Shown here one piece after another: positions 46,095-57,705 of a stretch of DNA of 64,000 nt (position 1 is its first letter; each line of letters begins with the position of its first letter). Where the stretch lies: NCBI RefSeq assembly GCF_040802235.1, contig NC_133169.1:39873034-39937033 (forward strand). Reading direction: 5' to 3'. Under the pieces are notes generated by a model. It was given only the letters and a program-made list of their open reading frames with translations. It did not search any database and was not told where the DNA came from. The translations under genes and the position numbers were made by a program. This DNA is from Manis javanica. Lineage: Eukaryota; Chordata; Mammalia; Pholidota; Manidae.

Positions 46095-46875
46095 ATTGAG
46101 AATGTGGAGAAAAGGAATCTTGTACTCGGTTGGAAGGTAAACTGGTATACCCACTGTGGGAATCAGTATGGAGGTTCTCAAAACTAAAAATAGAAATACT
46201 ATAGGACACAGTAATTCCACTTCAGAAATTTACTCAAAGAAAGTAAAATCACTAAATCAAAAAGATATATGCCTCCTTATGTTTACTGCAACATTATTAA
46301 ATATGGCCAACATATGGAGTCAACTAAGTATCCATTGACAGATGAATGAATAAAGCATGTCATATATATATATTTACAATGGAATATTGTACATATATAT
46401 ATACAATGGAATATTCCCCCACAAAAAGAATGAGTCTTGCCATTGTCTACACAATGGATGGACCTTAACAGTATTAAACTAAGTGAAATAAGACAGAGAA
46501 AACAAATGCCATAAGATTTCACTTACGTATGGAATCTAAAAAACAAAAACAAAAATATAGACAAGAAAAACATAGACTTCTAAGCACAGAGAATGGGTTG
46601 GTGATTGCCATAACACAGGGAGATGGTGAATGGATGAAATAGGTGAAGGGCTAAAGAACTACAATTTTCAGATTATAAAATAAATTAGCCATGGTAATGA
46701 AAGTGCAGCATATATGATAGTCAATAATATTATATATCTTTGTATGCTTACAAAGGACAATGACAGTTTCTGTGGTGAGCATTTAATAATGTAGATAACT
46801 GTCCGATTAGCATGTTGTACCCCTGACACTAATGTAATATTGTATATCAGCTCTATTTCAATAAAAAAATAAGGA
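46095..46875 (+). mobile_element. LINE-1 3' end, plus strand
   Basis: It holds ORF2 end blocks ('ccactgtgggaatcagtatggaggttctcaaaa', 'gtatccattgacagatgaatgaataaagc'), an internal direct duplication near 46363-46416 ('tacaatggaatatt' twice), and a 3' UTR of the 19750 type ending at the A-run 46860-46870. Confidence 0.85.
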
Positions 46876-47314
46876 AGGGACTCAGTCCAAAAGTCAAATA
46901 CAGAATAGAGATGTAAAATCACCAGTAAGAACTTCAGAATGATTTAAAACCTTATGAAACAGTTTAGGCAGACAAAGAGTTAAGGCAGACTTTATGGTCC
47001 TGTCTTTTAGATTCTTTTCAGTAAAAAAATAGTACTTCCGAAGGTTTTAGGGTGTTTAGTGCAGCAGCTTTATAGACATCCCATTATGGAAAGGGTTTAT
47101 ATGACAGAGATTTGTAGTTGTGGATTTTTGTTAAAGAGTGAATCCAAATAGGGTACATGGAAAACCCACAGCACTTGTAAGCAGGAGCACCTCCAGTAAG
47201 GACTATGAGATGGACTCTTAGACAGAAACAGTATGTTCTTGTGACAGAGCAAGTGTGCTTCAGAACTAAGCAGCAAGAGCTGTGGAAACAATTGCCAGAG
47301 AGACATTGAGTACT
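46876..47314. other. intergenic, 3' flank of an ERV-L-like element
   Basis: Nothing certain. 'gacagagcaagtgtgcttcag' and nearby text could be ERV-derived, but I cannot show it. Confidence 0.4.
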
Positions 47315-47646
47315 TGTAACTCCAAGGGGAAAGTGAGTTCCCAGCCAGGGTCAAATAATCTTTGAAGCTGAAATCAGTCAAAGGAAGAAAAAAAAACATG
47401 GGAAAAATCCTCTTAATGCCTACAAACAGTTGTCCACCACTGCTCGCCCATGTCTCTTGCAACTCATCTGCATAAGGACCCCACCACACCTCTCTCGTCC
47501 CAGCATGCACTCACACCCACCCACCTTGTACTCACCTATTGACATGGAGATGGACTACTTCTCTCCACCCTGTGGAGACACCTATTGATGTGGAGATGAA
47601 CTAAGGACAAGTGAGAGATCCTAGAAATACTGCAATTTTAGCCACA
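47315..47646 (-). mobile_element. LTR of an ERV-L-like element (outer copy)
   Basis: On the minus strand it starts TGTGGC at 47646 and ends GTTACA at 47315 (TGT...ACA). It aligns with 47786-48099 and 23528-23806 through 'gaaatcagtcaaaggaagaa', 'cctattgacatggagatg' and 'gcaattttagccaca'. Confidence 0.65.
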
Positions 47647-47785
47647 GCCCACCCTTCCAAAAATCTCACCTCACAATCTACAAGTTTCCCATCCTCCACA
47701 ATGGTCCCTGGGTCATAAAACTGGAGCTCTGTAACCAGACTAATAACATACAAAGGACCACTTCCCAGTTTCCAAGGATTGGGAA
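47647..47785 (-). mobile_element. duplicated ERV-L 3' internal segment
   Basis: 'cccttccaaaaatctcacctcacaatctac...cataaaactggagctctgtaaccagactaataac' matches 48100-48210 ('ctccagaaatctcaccttac...caaaaactggagtattgtgaccagactaatgatg'). This is the internal sequence adjoining the 3' LTR, including the purine-rich strand before the LTR. Confidence 0.65.
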
Positions 47786-48099
47786 TGTAACTCTGGAAAG
47801 AGGAAATCCTGGGGCAAAATACCTAGCTGAAACCAAAATCAGTCAAAGGAAGAAATAAAGTTTAAAACCCATTTATTGCTTACAAACAGCAGCCCAGGGG
47901 CCATCTCTCTCATCTGCACCAGCAGAAGCAAACGAATCCTCCCCACAACCTCTCAGGTTCAGATAAGCCCTCAGTCACCCAGGAAATTGCCCATTGATAT
48001 GGAGATAATGACTTCTCTCCACCACTTAGGAATGCCTGTTCATATGGATATGCACTAAAGCCAGGTGAGAGATTCTGGAATATTAAAATTTTACCCACA
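47786..48099 (-). mobile_element. 3' LTR of an ERV-L-like element (inner copy)
   Basis: The minus strand starts TGTGGGTAAAATTTT at 48099 and ends GTTACA at 47786. A poly(A) signal AATAAA is readable on the minus strand within 'gtaagcaataaatggg' (near 47872). Confidence 0.7.
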
Positions 48100-50720
48100 G
48101 GCCACCTCTCCAGAAATCTCACCTTACAATATACTCACTCCCCATCTTCTGCAATGTCTCCTGGGCACAAAAACTGGAGTATTGTGACCAGACTAATGAT
48201 GTACAACAGCAACAGCAATAAAATAATGATAATCCTCAAGCAGGAAGATTCAGCTAAGTTAAAAGTCCAATGCAAAGTTAGTCCATAGCTTGTCCATTAC
48301 AGAGGCAGTGAGTAGCTGAATGGGTAGGGAGTTCAGAGCAATCAACATGTGGCAGGTGAGGTCAGGGGACAGGTCAAGGCCACAGGGAATATAGAAGAAA
48401 ATAAACTTAAGGGCAATTAGACACATTTTACTGACATGAACAAGGCAACTCTTGTCCATCAGGTAAGATGCATATAAGAGAGTGGCCCTATGATAGGTCA
48501 GTGGCAGGAATGGGATCTCATACTGGTCTAGTATATCAGACTTTCACCCACCTCTCTGTGGGAGTTACAGATGGTTCAATATGGTACATGCACTGGCCAT
48601 AAAGATAAAACAAAACTTCCCTGTAAGATGCTCTTACCTCCTGGATGTTTGAGTACACTACCATCATGTACTTTGGGGGCCATTTTGCTGTTACTCTAGG
48701 AACAAACAGGAAGCTAGCTTCCAGAACTTTAGTTCAAGGTTCCAGAAGGATGATCCATCACTGATCCATGTGTCAAAATGTCCAGGGCCACATCCCCTCA
48801 GCAGAGTCTGCAGGGTTTAACGCAGCTGGGGCTGGCAGCAGGATGTAGCTCTGCTGGCCATATCTTGGCTTCAATAACTCCTCTTTGGTTTGCACATACA
48901 GTATTATAGGAGGGGCAGCAACGTGTGTGAGCATGTCCACAGGGCTCAAGGATCCTTTTTTGGGGCTTCTCATTCAAACACTGTAGCATTGTCCATAAGT
49001 GAACTGATCAGTCCTGTAGACTACTGGTGTCTGACTTCAGACCAGATTATAACAAACCATTGTACCTCTCTATCATGCCTTTCCCAGGAGGGTTATATGG
49101 TACATGAAACTTCCACTTTATTCTTAATTGCTCCAGTAAAGTGGGTGCCTTGATCACTCTCAATCACTTGTGGTTGGACACAGGCTGTAAGAGATGCTCC
49201 ATGGTCATTTGCTGATCTACATGACGTGCAGGAAAAGCAACCAATAGGCCAGTAGCTATGCCCACACAAGTCATGGCATACTGAAGTCCTTCTGATATGG
49301 GAAGAGGCCCAATATATCAATCTGCCACCTGACAAGGGTATTGGCCCCTTTACCATTGTCCCCATGTTGTAGGAATTGTATGAGCACACAAGACAATCCT
49401 TCTGGGCTCTTCTGACTTCTTTAAAAGTCAAAGGTAATTCCCACTGATGGGCTACAGACCACACTGACTTTGTCCCACATGCAACAAATGCTAATGTAAC
49501 CATTGGGCTACATCAGAGGCAGGCTTTCCTTCCAGCCAGTGCACCTGGGCCAATGTGTCTGCTTCATCATTCCCTGGGGATGCCAAAGGCAAATGGCCAT
49601 TCACATGAATTACAGTAACTGTCATAGTCTGACCAAGGCCCATAGGTATTGCCACAAGTCTTGCCCCCAAAGGGACCAGTACCCAACCATCCTGTTGGCA
49701 TGGTACCATGTCAGTGGCCACAGGGTCAAGCCCCAATAGACCACCCAGTTGTCAGTGAAGACAGCTATAGGGGAGAGGACTCCTGGGTTATCATGAGCCA
49801 TACTTCCCACAACTCAGTCCATTGACTGCTCTTCCCCTCTCCATCCTCCATCCATATTATCTCAGTCTTAGGATGGAAAGCCACAGCCTTCAACATCAAG
49901 GGCTGCCCATGGTGGGGGGCAAGAATAGTTAGTAGGGATCCAGGCAGTGATGAGGAAGGGGTATGGAGCACCAGATTTCTCATTCCTACACTGAGCAACT
50001 CATTAGGCACAGGGAGTTCATATCATAGATATTTTTCATGCCCAACTCCCGTAACACCTGCTGGAGCTCTTCATACAATTTCCAGTTAGTGGGCAAGTAT
50101 AGTAAATCACCCTGATTAGGCCAAACTGCTCTGATGGCTCCTTTCAGCCAATACAGGAGAGCCTGAGTGCCTGAGGTGTGATGGGCACTTTGCAATCTCT
50201 GCCGGAGGGAAGGGTGTCATCAGGGAAGCCAGTCTACCCATTTCAGGACCTGACATATCAGTGTTTTTCACCCCAATATCCCGGAGATGCAAAAGCCATG
50301 CAGGCAGCAGTTCCAACAGATTCTGCCAAAACCAGATGCTTATATCCACCAGCTCATATAGGGGCAGAGCATGGAGTGCTCCACAGTCTGGGGAGGGAGC
50401 TTTTTCTCCCCCTGCGGAGCCTGTGGTTGTTGGGTTTTTATTTTCGTAATTACAGCCAGGTGGGCCTTTAACATATTAGGGACTGGGTCCTCAGGCGGTG
50501 GCCCCTGCAACAGTTCTGCCCAGGCCGCACTCCCTCATCCTCTCCCAGCAGGTCCTCTACCGTCTCCCAGGCTGCAATCCCCGCTCTCTCCTGCCCCTCG
50601 CCCACGGGAGGATTCTCCTGCTGCCTCCTCCCTGGCTGCTCACACACCTTCCAAGGGCATGATCTGTGTTCTCAATAACGGAGGTGAAAATAAGAACCCA
50701 GACAAATGATAACCATATGA
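48100..50720 (-). pseudogene. ERV-L-like internal region: gag and pol remnants
   Basis: Read right to left. The gag part has ISIWFWQNLLELLPAWLLHLRD, PEMGRLASL (50349-50116), then LLYWLKGAIRAVWPNQGDL and YEELQQVLRELGMK (50195-49986). An RNase H end with SPGNDEADTLAQVHWLEG is in frame 49736-49491. An integrase core in 49503-49093 shows PQVIESDQGTHFTG, around the second catalytic aspartate. A segment at 48973-48773 reads YILLPAPAALNPADSAEG, like the start of the region after integrase in ERV-L pol. The frame is broken throughout, and the protease and most of the reverse transcriptase are not recognisable. The 5' LTR is missing at the right end. The class III (ERV-L) call is from pattern memory. 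Confidence 0.7.
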
Positions 50721-52129
50721 ACTTTTTCATTACCAAGAACATAAGTCCTAGGACATACACAAACTGCTATCACTTTTCATGAGCCTGTGTGGCACAAAGA
50801 AAAGTACAGGAATGATGAGGCCCGCCAACACTGAGGATCAGATAAAATACTGAACAAAGCAGGGGCTGTACAGAGTGGACCCTCAGCATTAGCCTCAGAT
50901 AGAATTAATCTCCTTCCACCAGTAGGTGCAGGAACACTGAGAGCTGCCAGTAAGTTGAGTGCCTGAGGCTTTGCTTGATTAACTTATAGGTCATGTGAAC
51001 TGCCACCTCTTCTCTGCTGGAGAGAGAGGCCATGTGGTCAGCACAGAGCATCCAGACATGTGGGTGAAGGCCTCCTGGATACACAGCCAAGCCAAGATCG
51101 CAGACTCCAGCCCAGTCTAAGAGCAATCTCAAGGGAAACCCATCCCCAAAGAGGAAGTCTCATTGAGCCAAGTGATCTCACAGTACTTGGGAGGTAAAAG
51201 TAATGTAATTGTTTTAAACAGGTAAATTTATTTATACATGCTATACATTAATACATACAAAGATTGAGTGAAATTATACAATATCATTTATTGTTTGAAA
51301 AGACTTAATGGTGCAAGAAAATTAGTATGGATTAATAAATTCTATATAATGTATCTTAGTCATTAAAAAAATAGAAACATAGTACATATTGTCTCAATGG
51401 GTGGAAGCAAAGCATAACATGTGGAAAATAATCCATCCACAAGAGACAGGAATGAGAAGACGAACCTGAAAAAGTAAATAATTGGAAAGCACTAAGTAAA
51501 ATGGTAGAAATGAATCTAAATCCATCAGTCTTTGAGAAAATATAAACATACCTAATCCTCCAAGTAAAAAAAAGAAAACAAAGAATGAAGACTTGTGAAA
51601 GATTATTGTTTTAAGTATGTATATCCAAAAGGTACAGATACAGAATGGATGAAATGTTAAAAAGAAGGTATGTCAGGCAAACATTAACTCAAATATCAAC
51701 TAAGCCCTAATTTGATTTAGCTACATTATTATTAAAGAAACTAAATTTTAAGGTAAAAATATTAGATCTAAAAATATTCACAAATAGCATACAAGGCAGG
51801 CATTATTCCCAGCATGCAGGTCATTATCTGTTTGCAGATAGTCTCATTCCCTGCCTTCCTCTGCCCTGTTCTGGGGCTGAGGGTGCTGTATTTTCTAGGA
51901 CCAACAGAAAGGTGGCTGGCTTTCTCTGCAAAATTCTGTTCTCAGTAGCTGTGAAAATTTGGAAGATCAACCTAATTTTTTCTCTCTCTCTCTCTTTTTA
52001 TTAGGATCTCTGATAGCTGAGACTTCCCATGATCCCAGTTCCCACAAGAGAGACATTCACATGTTCTCATGTGTAAACTTCTTTCTCACACAGAAGTCAC
52101 ATTTCAAGGATATATGGGTGAGCAAGATG
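50721..52129. other. intergenic DNA
   Basis: No gene supported. A short (CT)n run lies at 51981-51994. Confidence 0.5.
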
Positions 52130-52800
52130 GTTCAACAAAGAGAGTTTCCCTTACCTCTCACAGCAAAGTGGCCACACTCTCACGCGAAAGGTGCCTCTGG
52201 GAGAGCTTTTGGATGTAGACAGCAGCCTGTGAAGCCCCAGAATGAGAAGGTTCCTTTGAGAACGTGTGTCACGGCCTCCGTGGGAAGCTCTCTAAAGGCG
52301 GTCCTGGCTGCAGGCCCAGAAAACTCCATGCCCCTCAGGTCTTAGCGTCAGCTCTCTCCGGCTTTGGGCCCATGCTCAGAGCCATCTGCACAGAGCCCGG
52401 GGGGCGCCCTCACCCGCTGGCCCCCAGAGGCCGTCCTGCCGGTCTTGTTCCAGCCATGGAGCCCGAGGCACCCCTGGGAACCTCTTCTCAGAGGAGGAGG
52501 AAGAGCCTCTTGTACAGCTCCTCTCAGCCATAGTTCTGGGGAGTCCCACTTGACCAGGAAAGCAGGAGGGAGCCCCCACGACCCTGGGCCAGGCCTGCCG
52601 TCCTCCATTCCGGATGTGGTCCCAGGAGCAGCCGAGAGGGGCTCCCACCTTGCTGAGCTGGTGCTCATTGCCGGGCTTGCTGCTGATGGACCCACCCGGG
52701 ACCCAGTAGCCCTCGTCCTGGGCATCTGGAGGGAGCCCTCCCCACCCATATACCCCACAGCAGGCTCACCCCCTACAAATTAGCTGGGGACTCTGAAGAG
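52130..52800. other. GC-rich island of unknown origin
   Basis: A 650-base block is far richer in G+C and CpG than its surroundings. It carries overlapping open frames on both strands (52264-52533 and 52364-52783 +, 52758-52348 -), which GC-rich DNA gives by chance. A short acidic stretch (SEEEEEPLVQLLSAIV) is readable in one plus frame near 52480-52530. I recognise no protein family. Candidates are a processed pseudogene or an old CpG island. I assign no function. Confidence 0.35.
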
Positions 52801-52879
52801 GACCATTTTCCCAGTGGTAACCCTATTGAACAACATCCTGAAGGCAGTCCCTTTCATGACATACACACACACATGAGCG

Positions 52880-53464
52880 ATTGGGCTGAAAGAAGTATTA
52901 AAACTAGCTACAACTAAAAGTATTTGATAATGGAAACACAATACAAGAAGGATTGTATTGTGTCAATAGGATAAAGTGCTACTGAAGTTAAGTTGTAACC
53001 AGTTTAAAATAGACCATTATAATTAAACAACTATTCTGTTATTAATAAAATAGACTGTTAAGATATTTTGTAAGCCTCATGGTAACAACAAAGCAAAAGT
53101 TTATAGTAGATACATGAAAGACAAAGATAATGAAATCAAAGCCTTACCCCCAGAAATAACAAATCACAAAGAAAGACAGTAAAGTTAAAGGAACACAGAC
53201 ATTACAACACATAGAACAAGTATGAAAAAGTCAATAGTAAGTCTTTACCTATCAATAATTACTTTAATACTAAATGCATTAAATTGAATATCAAAATGCA
53301 TTAATTCTAAAAGATTCTTCATGGAGTTTGAGTGATTTAAGAAAAGTGTATGCTACATACAAGAGATGACTTTAGGTGGCATATCAGCTAAACATGTATG
53401 GTTGGAAACAGCTATCCCATTCAAACATTAGCCAGGAAAAGAACAGGAATGGCTATACTTATAA
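52880..53464 (+). mobile_element. LINE-1 fragment, left part, split by an ERV
   Basis: It holds ORF1 end/ORF2 endonuclease text: 'aaatcacaaagaaagacag', 'gtcaatagtaagtctttacctatcaataattactttaatactaaatg', 'gaacaggaatggctatactta'. It stops at 53464 at the ERV, and the same L1 resumes at 57818. Confidence 0.85.
53461..53464. repeat. target site duplication ATAA (left)
   Basis: ATAA at 53461-53464 is repeated at 57818-57821. Removing the ERV and one copy gives a continuous L1 reading '...ctatacttataatcagacaaaa'. Gammaretrovirus-type integration leaves 4-bp duplications. Confidence 0.9.
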
Positions 53465-53935
53465 TGTAGGATCTGAAAAATCAAAAGTTAGCATAAGTGC
53501 ATAAGTACAGCCATCTTAAAGGGTTAAACACCACCCTCTAGCCTAGGAGAAGGAAAATTATTAGAATCTTGAAAAACAAATTAGTCAGCCAGTGTTAAAT
53601 GTAGTGACCTTCAGTTAGCTAACCTCAAATCAGTTAATCATGAACACCAGGTGGTGGGCAGCTGCAGCCTTCAGACAGCTAACCTTGGTCGGATAGTCAT
53701 GCATACCAAGCTTATCTTGCTGAAACACTGTGTAAGAAAATACTGTCTTTTTGAAAATGCTATGCTATAAAAACCTCTGGCTTTGGCTGCTCAGGGTCCT
53801 TGTTGAGACCCGCTGCATCAGGCTAACTTGGACCCCAGCTAGCTGGTTCCTGAATAAATTCCTCTTGCTTATTGCATCAAGAGACGCCTTTCGTGAGTGA
53901 TTTGGGGTGGCGTCCTCCTCCGGGAGAATCCAACA
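53465..53935 (+). mobile_element. 5' LTR of a class I ERV
   Basis: 471 bases, starting TGTAGGATC and ending AATCCAACA. The ends form an imperfect inverted repeat (7 of 9). A TATA box 'gctataaaaacc' lies near 53762-53773 and AATAAA in 'ctgaataaattcctc' near 53851-53858. It is the only complete LTR of this element. Confidence 0.88.
53762..53858 (+). promoter_or_regulatory. LTR TATA box and poly(A) signal
   Basis: TATAAAA near 53765 and AATAAA near 53852 are about 87 bases apart, as in gammaretroviral LTRs. Confidence 0.6.
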
Positions 53936-53938
53936 TTT

Positions 53939-53956
53939 TGGGGGCTCGTCCGGGAT
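53939..53956 (+). promoter_or_regulatory. primer binding site, tRNA-Pro type
   Basis: 'tgggggctcgtccgggat' lies three bases after the LTR. This 18-mer is the complement of the tRNA-Pro 3' end, used by murine leukaemia virus-type retroviruses to prime minus-strand DNA. Confidence 0.92.
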
Positions 53957-54000
53957 CATGCGCTCACCCCGCTTCACTCCCGAAGTCGCTCTTGGAGGAA

Positions 54001-54008
54001 GAGGTAAG
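54001..54008 (+). promoter_or_regulatory. candidate splice donor in the ERV leader
   Basis: 'gaggtaagat' fits the AG|GTAAG donor consensus and lies in the leader between PBS and gag, where retroviruses place the donor for env mRNA. Confidence 0.5.
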
Positions 54009-54409
54009 ATTAGTGGCGCCTTGGTTTGTCTGTGTTCTGTTTTCTGTTTTTCAGTAAGACCGGTCAGAATTCTGAAAGGGTACCCGTTGTCTGGCAGCTG
54101 TCCCGATCCCGTAAAGGGGTTGAGACTGCGGTCGGTAGACGTACTAGGAGCACCGCAGGCTGCAACCCTGGGGGACGCCTCGGGGAGGTTGGGAGGCCAG
54201 GGACGCCTGGTAGCCTCCCGTCTGTTTTTCCGGTAAAGTGAACCTGATGAGATAGGGTTGATTTTTGGGCGCCAGGAATATCAACCCTCTGATTCCTTTC
54301 GGTTTCTGTTTGAAAATCTGAGAAAAAACAAAAAGCGGCCGCTGTGTGTCTAATCTGTGTGTGTCTCTGTTTTTTGTCTTTCACGTGCCTAATAATTGTT
54401 ATACTGACA

Positions 54410-54436
54410 ATGGGACAGACTCAGACAACCCCCTAA
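54410..54436 (+). pseudogene. gag start remnant with stop at codon 9
   Basis: ATG at 54410 begins MGQTQTTP and is then stopped by TAA. The MGQT-TTP start, with a myristoylation glycine at position 2, is the known N-terminus of gammaretroviral Gag. It lies about 450 bases after the PBS, a normal leader length. No further Gag matrix or capsid sequence can be followed downstream, so the coding part is essentially lost. Confidence 0.75.
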
Positions 54437-57130
54437 GCGTGTAAATGAATATATCTTTCTACCTCCAGATGGTATTAATGAAATTGATTTAAAGACAAGC
54501 GCTTGTGAAAATTGAGTATTCTAAAACTTCCAGAAAACCTGATAAAAAAGTGTTAAACATTAATGCTAATTTGAGTTTGCCTGAGGCGGGCATGTCCTGG
54601 TAATTGACGGCTGCCTGAGTTTACCTAGAGTCATTTGAGTCATGTTATCTGCTAAATCTTTTAAGAATAAAATGCTTAGAGGCTTGGCTTTGTCTAGTGT
54701 TCAGTGGGGGTCTTGTGAGTAGTCTAGCGTAGTTGTTGCAGGTGGGTGAGCTGGATAAGTGTGGCAAGTGAACACCTTTTTAATTGTGTGTTGCAGTGTG
54801 TATGCCTACCTGCAGCCTGAGAATCTTTGTAGTAACTTAAAGCCTTAGAGTTTTGTTAAGTTGAGAAGATGTGCTCTGTGTTTGCTGGGAGATTGTGCTG
54901 TGAAGCTCATGGTTGCAGAAATTGTAGAATGTGTTCGTAAGTTTGTCAGTCTAAGGAATGTTGGTTTGACAGTTTGCAGTGTCCTGTTTCTCAGTGTTCA
55001 CTGGAGCTTGAAGTTTCTAATAGTTTTGAGTTCTGGTTAGAACTGCTTAAAGTGATGGAGAGGGCATTTCTCTATGCTGGAAAATGTATGTTTTAATGAG
55101 AGAAAGTGTAAAGAACGGAAATTCGTTTTGTTGAAAGTAAAAGAGTGATTGTTCTGAAGTGCAGCTATTTGTTTAAAGAGAGAGAACACTGAATGTAAAA
55201 GAAAGTTGTAGGCTTGTGGAAAAGTTGATATAGTCATGCTATGTGAAATTAAAGTGAGTGAGTCTTGATATCGAGTATACAGCAAAATTAGAATTTTGTT
55301 TTCAGTTAAAAAGACAAAGTTTTCTTTAACTGTTAGTCTGCTCTTAATGTTGAAAGATCAAAGCAGTTTCTCATGCTTAAAGTCTCAGTGAGTTGCCATG
55401 AAATCGTAATATTAAAAAGACTAAAAGCTAAAGTTTGTTAACAACTGTATAACCTTTATTTGCCTTTGAAATATTTTGTTATTGAAAATGATTGCATGGC
55501 CTGAGAAATTGAATTCCTAAGCAGAATGGTAACAAAGCTTTTTTCAGCTGATTAAATGCACTTAGTTAACAAACCAAAATTTATTCTTAAAAATTAAACT
55601 GTAGAATCTGGACAAGATTATGTTTCTCCCAGAAAAACAGGTTTCACTGTAAAAGTTTAGATAGACAAACGTGTGACCACTTTTGAGAAAAGTTGTAATA
55701 GATTTTTTTGACAACCACCAGGTCTTCTTGTTTAATTTATATGCTGTATGTTTTAAAAAAACATGGGGGACTCTCCATATTTTTTTAATGCAAATGATCT
55801 TAGAGCTTTTAATAGAATTTGCACAGCAGCTTATATCTACTATTAAAGAGTAAAACATTCTTGAAGCTTTCAAGGAAGACCTGTAGACTTAAGCACTTTC
55901 TCTGCTTTTTTTGTATCTGGTCTTAGACACTTATGCTGAGTTATGTTCTTATTATTTTCACTGTTTGTAAGCTATTGATTGTAAGCCAAAGGTCATCATT
56001 TCTCAGTCCCTAAATGAAGAAGTAAAATGCCTGATCTCTTTCATCTCAAAGCATATTTCTGGTCATATCTGAATATCTGTGTGAAAGAAAGAGACATTTA
56101 AATTTGAGATTCTGCTTAAACTTTTAAGTTGAATTTGACTATAGCCATATTCATTCTTTGTATGTATCTCTAACAGGTCTTTTGTATGCCTGGTGATATT
56201 ATACTCTGCCTTGAGTTTAGACAGTTCTTTCAGCTAAATATGAATTCTTATTGTAGCTTTTTTCCCCTCCTGAAGATGAAAGCAGAAGAATCTACCATCT
56301 GCTACTATTCTCTCAAGAATGCTTAGTAACCTAGAATTATTTTGACTTTCTGTATATTGTCTTTAAAAATTGACAGCAGCAGTCTCCCCCTGCTGCCCCA
56401 CCTTTTTAAGATATCTCGTTTACTGTGCTGAGTATATAGACAATAAATGTGTAATGATAGTTCTAAAAAAATTAAATGCAAAAAGGTGCTTTTACCTCTA
56501 GTTAACTCTGATATTTTCCAGAGGGCCCCTGGAACATGTCAGAAGAATTTTTTCTCATTAGAGAAAGTATTTGACTAATTTGGCTTATTTATCTGATATA
56601 TATATAATATATATATTTATTTACCAGGAAAGCACTGTCAAAGAGAATGATGCTAAACTTTGTTACTGAATGTTTTGTATTACAAAAATATCAGAATTTC
56701 CTTACGTCAACTGTTTTACAGTAAGCTCTCATCAGATCTTTAACCATTGTCATTTGTAAGTCTTTTGTCATTTATAGTATTATCCCTAAACTGGTAAAGA
56801 ACTGGATTTCAGAAGAACAGGTATTAGTTACATAAGATTACATAAACTAAAGAAAATGATTTTGTGTCTTTTTGTTTCAAATGTTGCTGATAAAGTGTTT
56901 TAACCTTGTTCTCTTAAACTGACAACAGTTTAGTAAATGACTATCTTTATGAGCAGAATTGAAGCATCCTTCTCTCTACTTGATCCCTCCAGAGTTTAAA
57001 AATTTTCAGTGACTGTTTTTGTATTCCATGGCAGTATGTTTATTTGCACGAGTTCAATAAGAATCTGCTTTCCTTGTGAGAAGACTACTTAAGAACACTG
57101 GTTATACTACCAGGGCTTTGACTGGAATGT
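54437..57130 (+). mobile_element. ERV interior, AT-rich, no recognisable gag/pol/env
   Basis: About 2.7 kb of non-coding AT-rich sequence inside the provirus. I find none of the usual marks (CA major homology region, DTGA protease, YVDD or YIDD RT box, integrase). It is either very decayed or a non-autonomous filler, as in elements that depend on helper proteins. Confidence 0.6.
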
Positions 57131-57585
57131 CATACCTGAGAGACATGTGTATGGACTCAGATGTGAACAACTTTAAGGAACTAAGATTGACTTTATAAAG
57201 CCAACAAAGCCCCTTGGCAGAACTGGCCTGGTACCTTGCTTACAGAGTTCCCAGCAGCCTTACCAGGTGAGTAAAGAAGGTCACTTCCTGGCAGGTGCAG
57301 AGACCTCAAGAAGAGTAGAATTCATCCAAATCTACAGGTACTGCAGGCAAAGCCTGATGGCAAGTCTAGCTTGGCTGTCTGGCCTCAAGAGGCCTTTAAA
57401 AGTTCAATCTGAAATTCCTTACAAAAAGTTCCAGCAAAGCATATTTAAAAGAGCCTGTGTAATCAATTGCTCTTCTTGCTGCGCCTGTGCAAATAATCAA
57501 GCCAGCTGTTAATTATTTTCTTAACCTGGTTACTTCTAATAAAAATGAGAGCGATTTTAGAGAGAAGTATTGTTTCAATAATGCA
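57130..57585 (+). mobile_element. ERV internal module, copy 2
   Basis: Aligned with 1-472 at about 88% by eye; this copy lacks ten or so bases near 57301. Downstream of 'caataatgcag' the two copies diverge completely. Confidence 0.8.
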
Positions 57586-57705
57586 GCCTCCTTCCAGAAT
57601 AAAAAATCCAACTCCAGATGTTGCTACATAACCTAATAACACAATTTGTTTTATCTTGCCTAGAAGCCACAAAACTGCAAATAGTAATAGAAATGAAACC
57701 CAGAA

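Noticed and set aside
52348-52783. 128-139 codon frames on both strands as genes
   Set aside because: High GC gives long chance frames, no family is recognised, and no start context or splice structure supports them.
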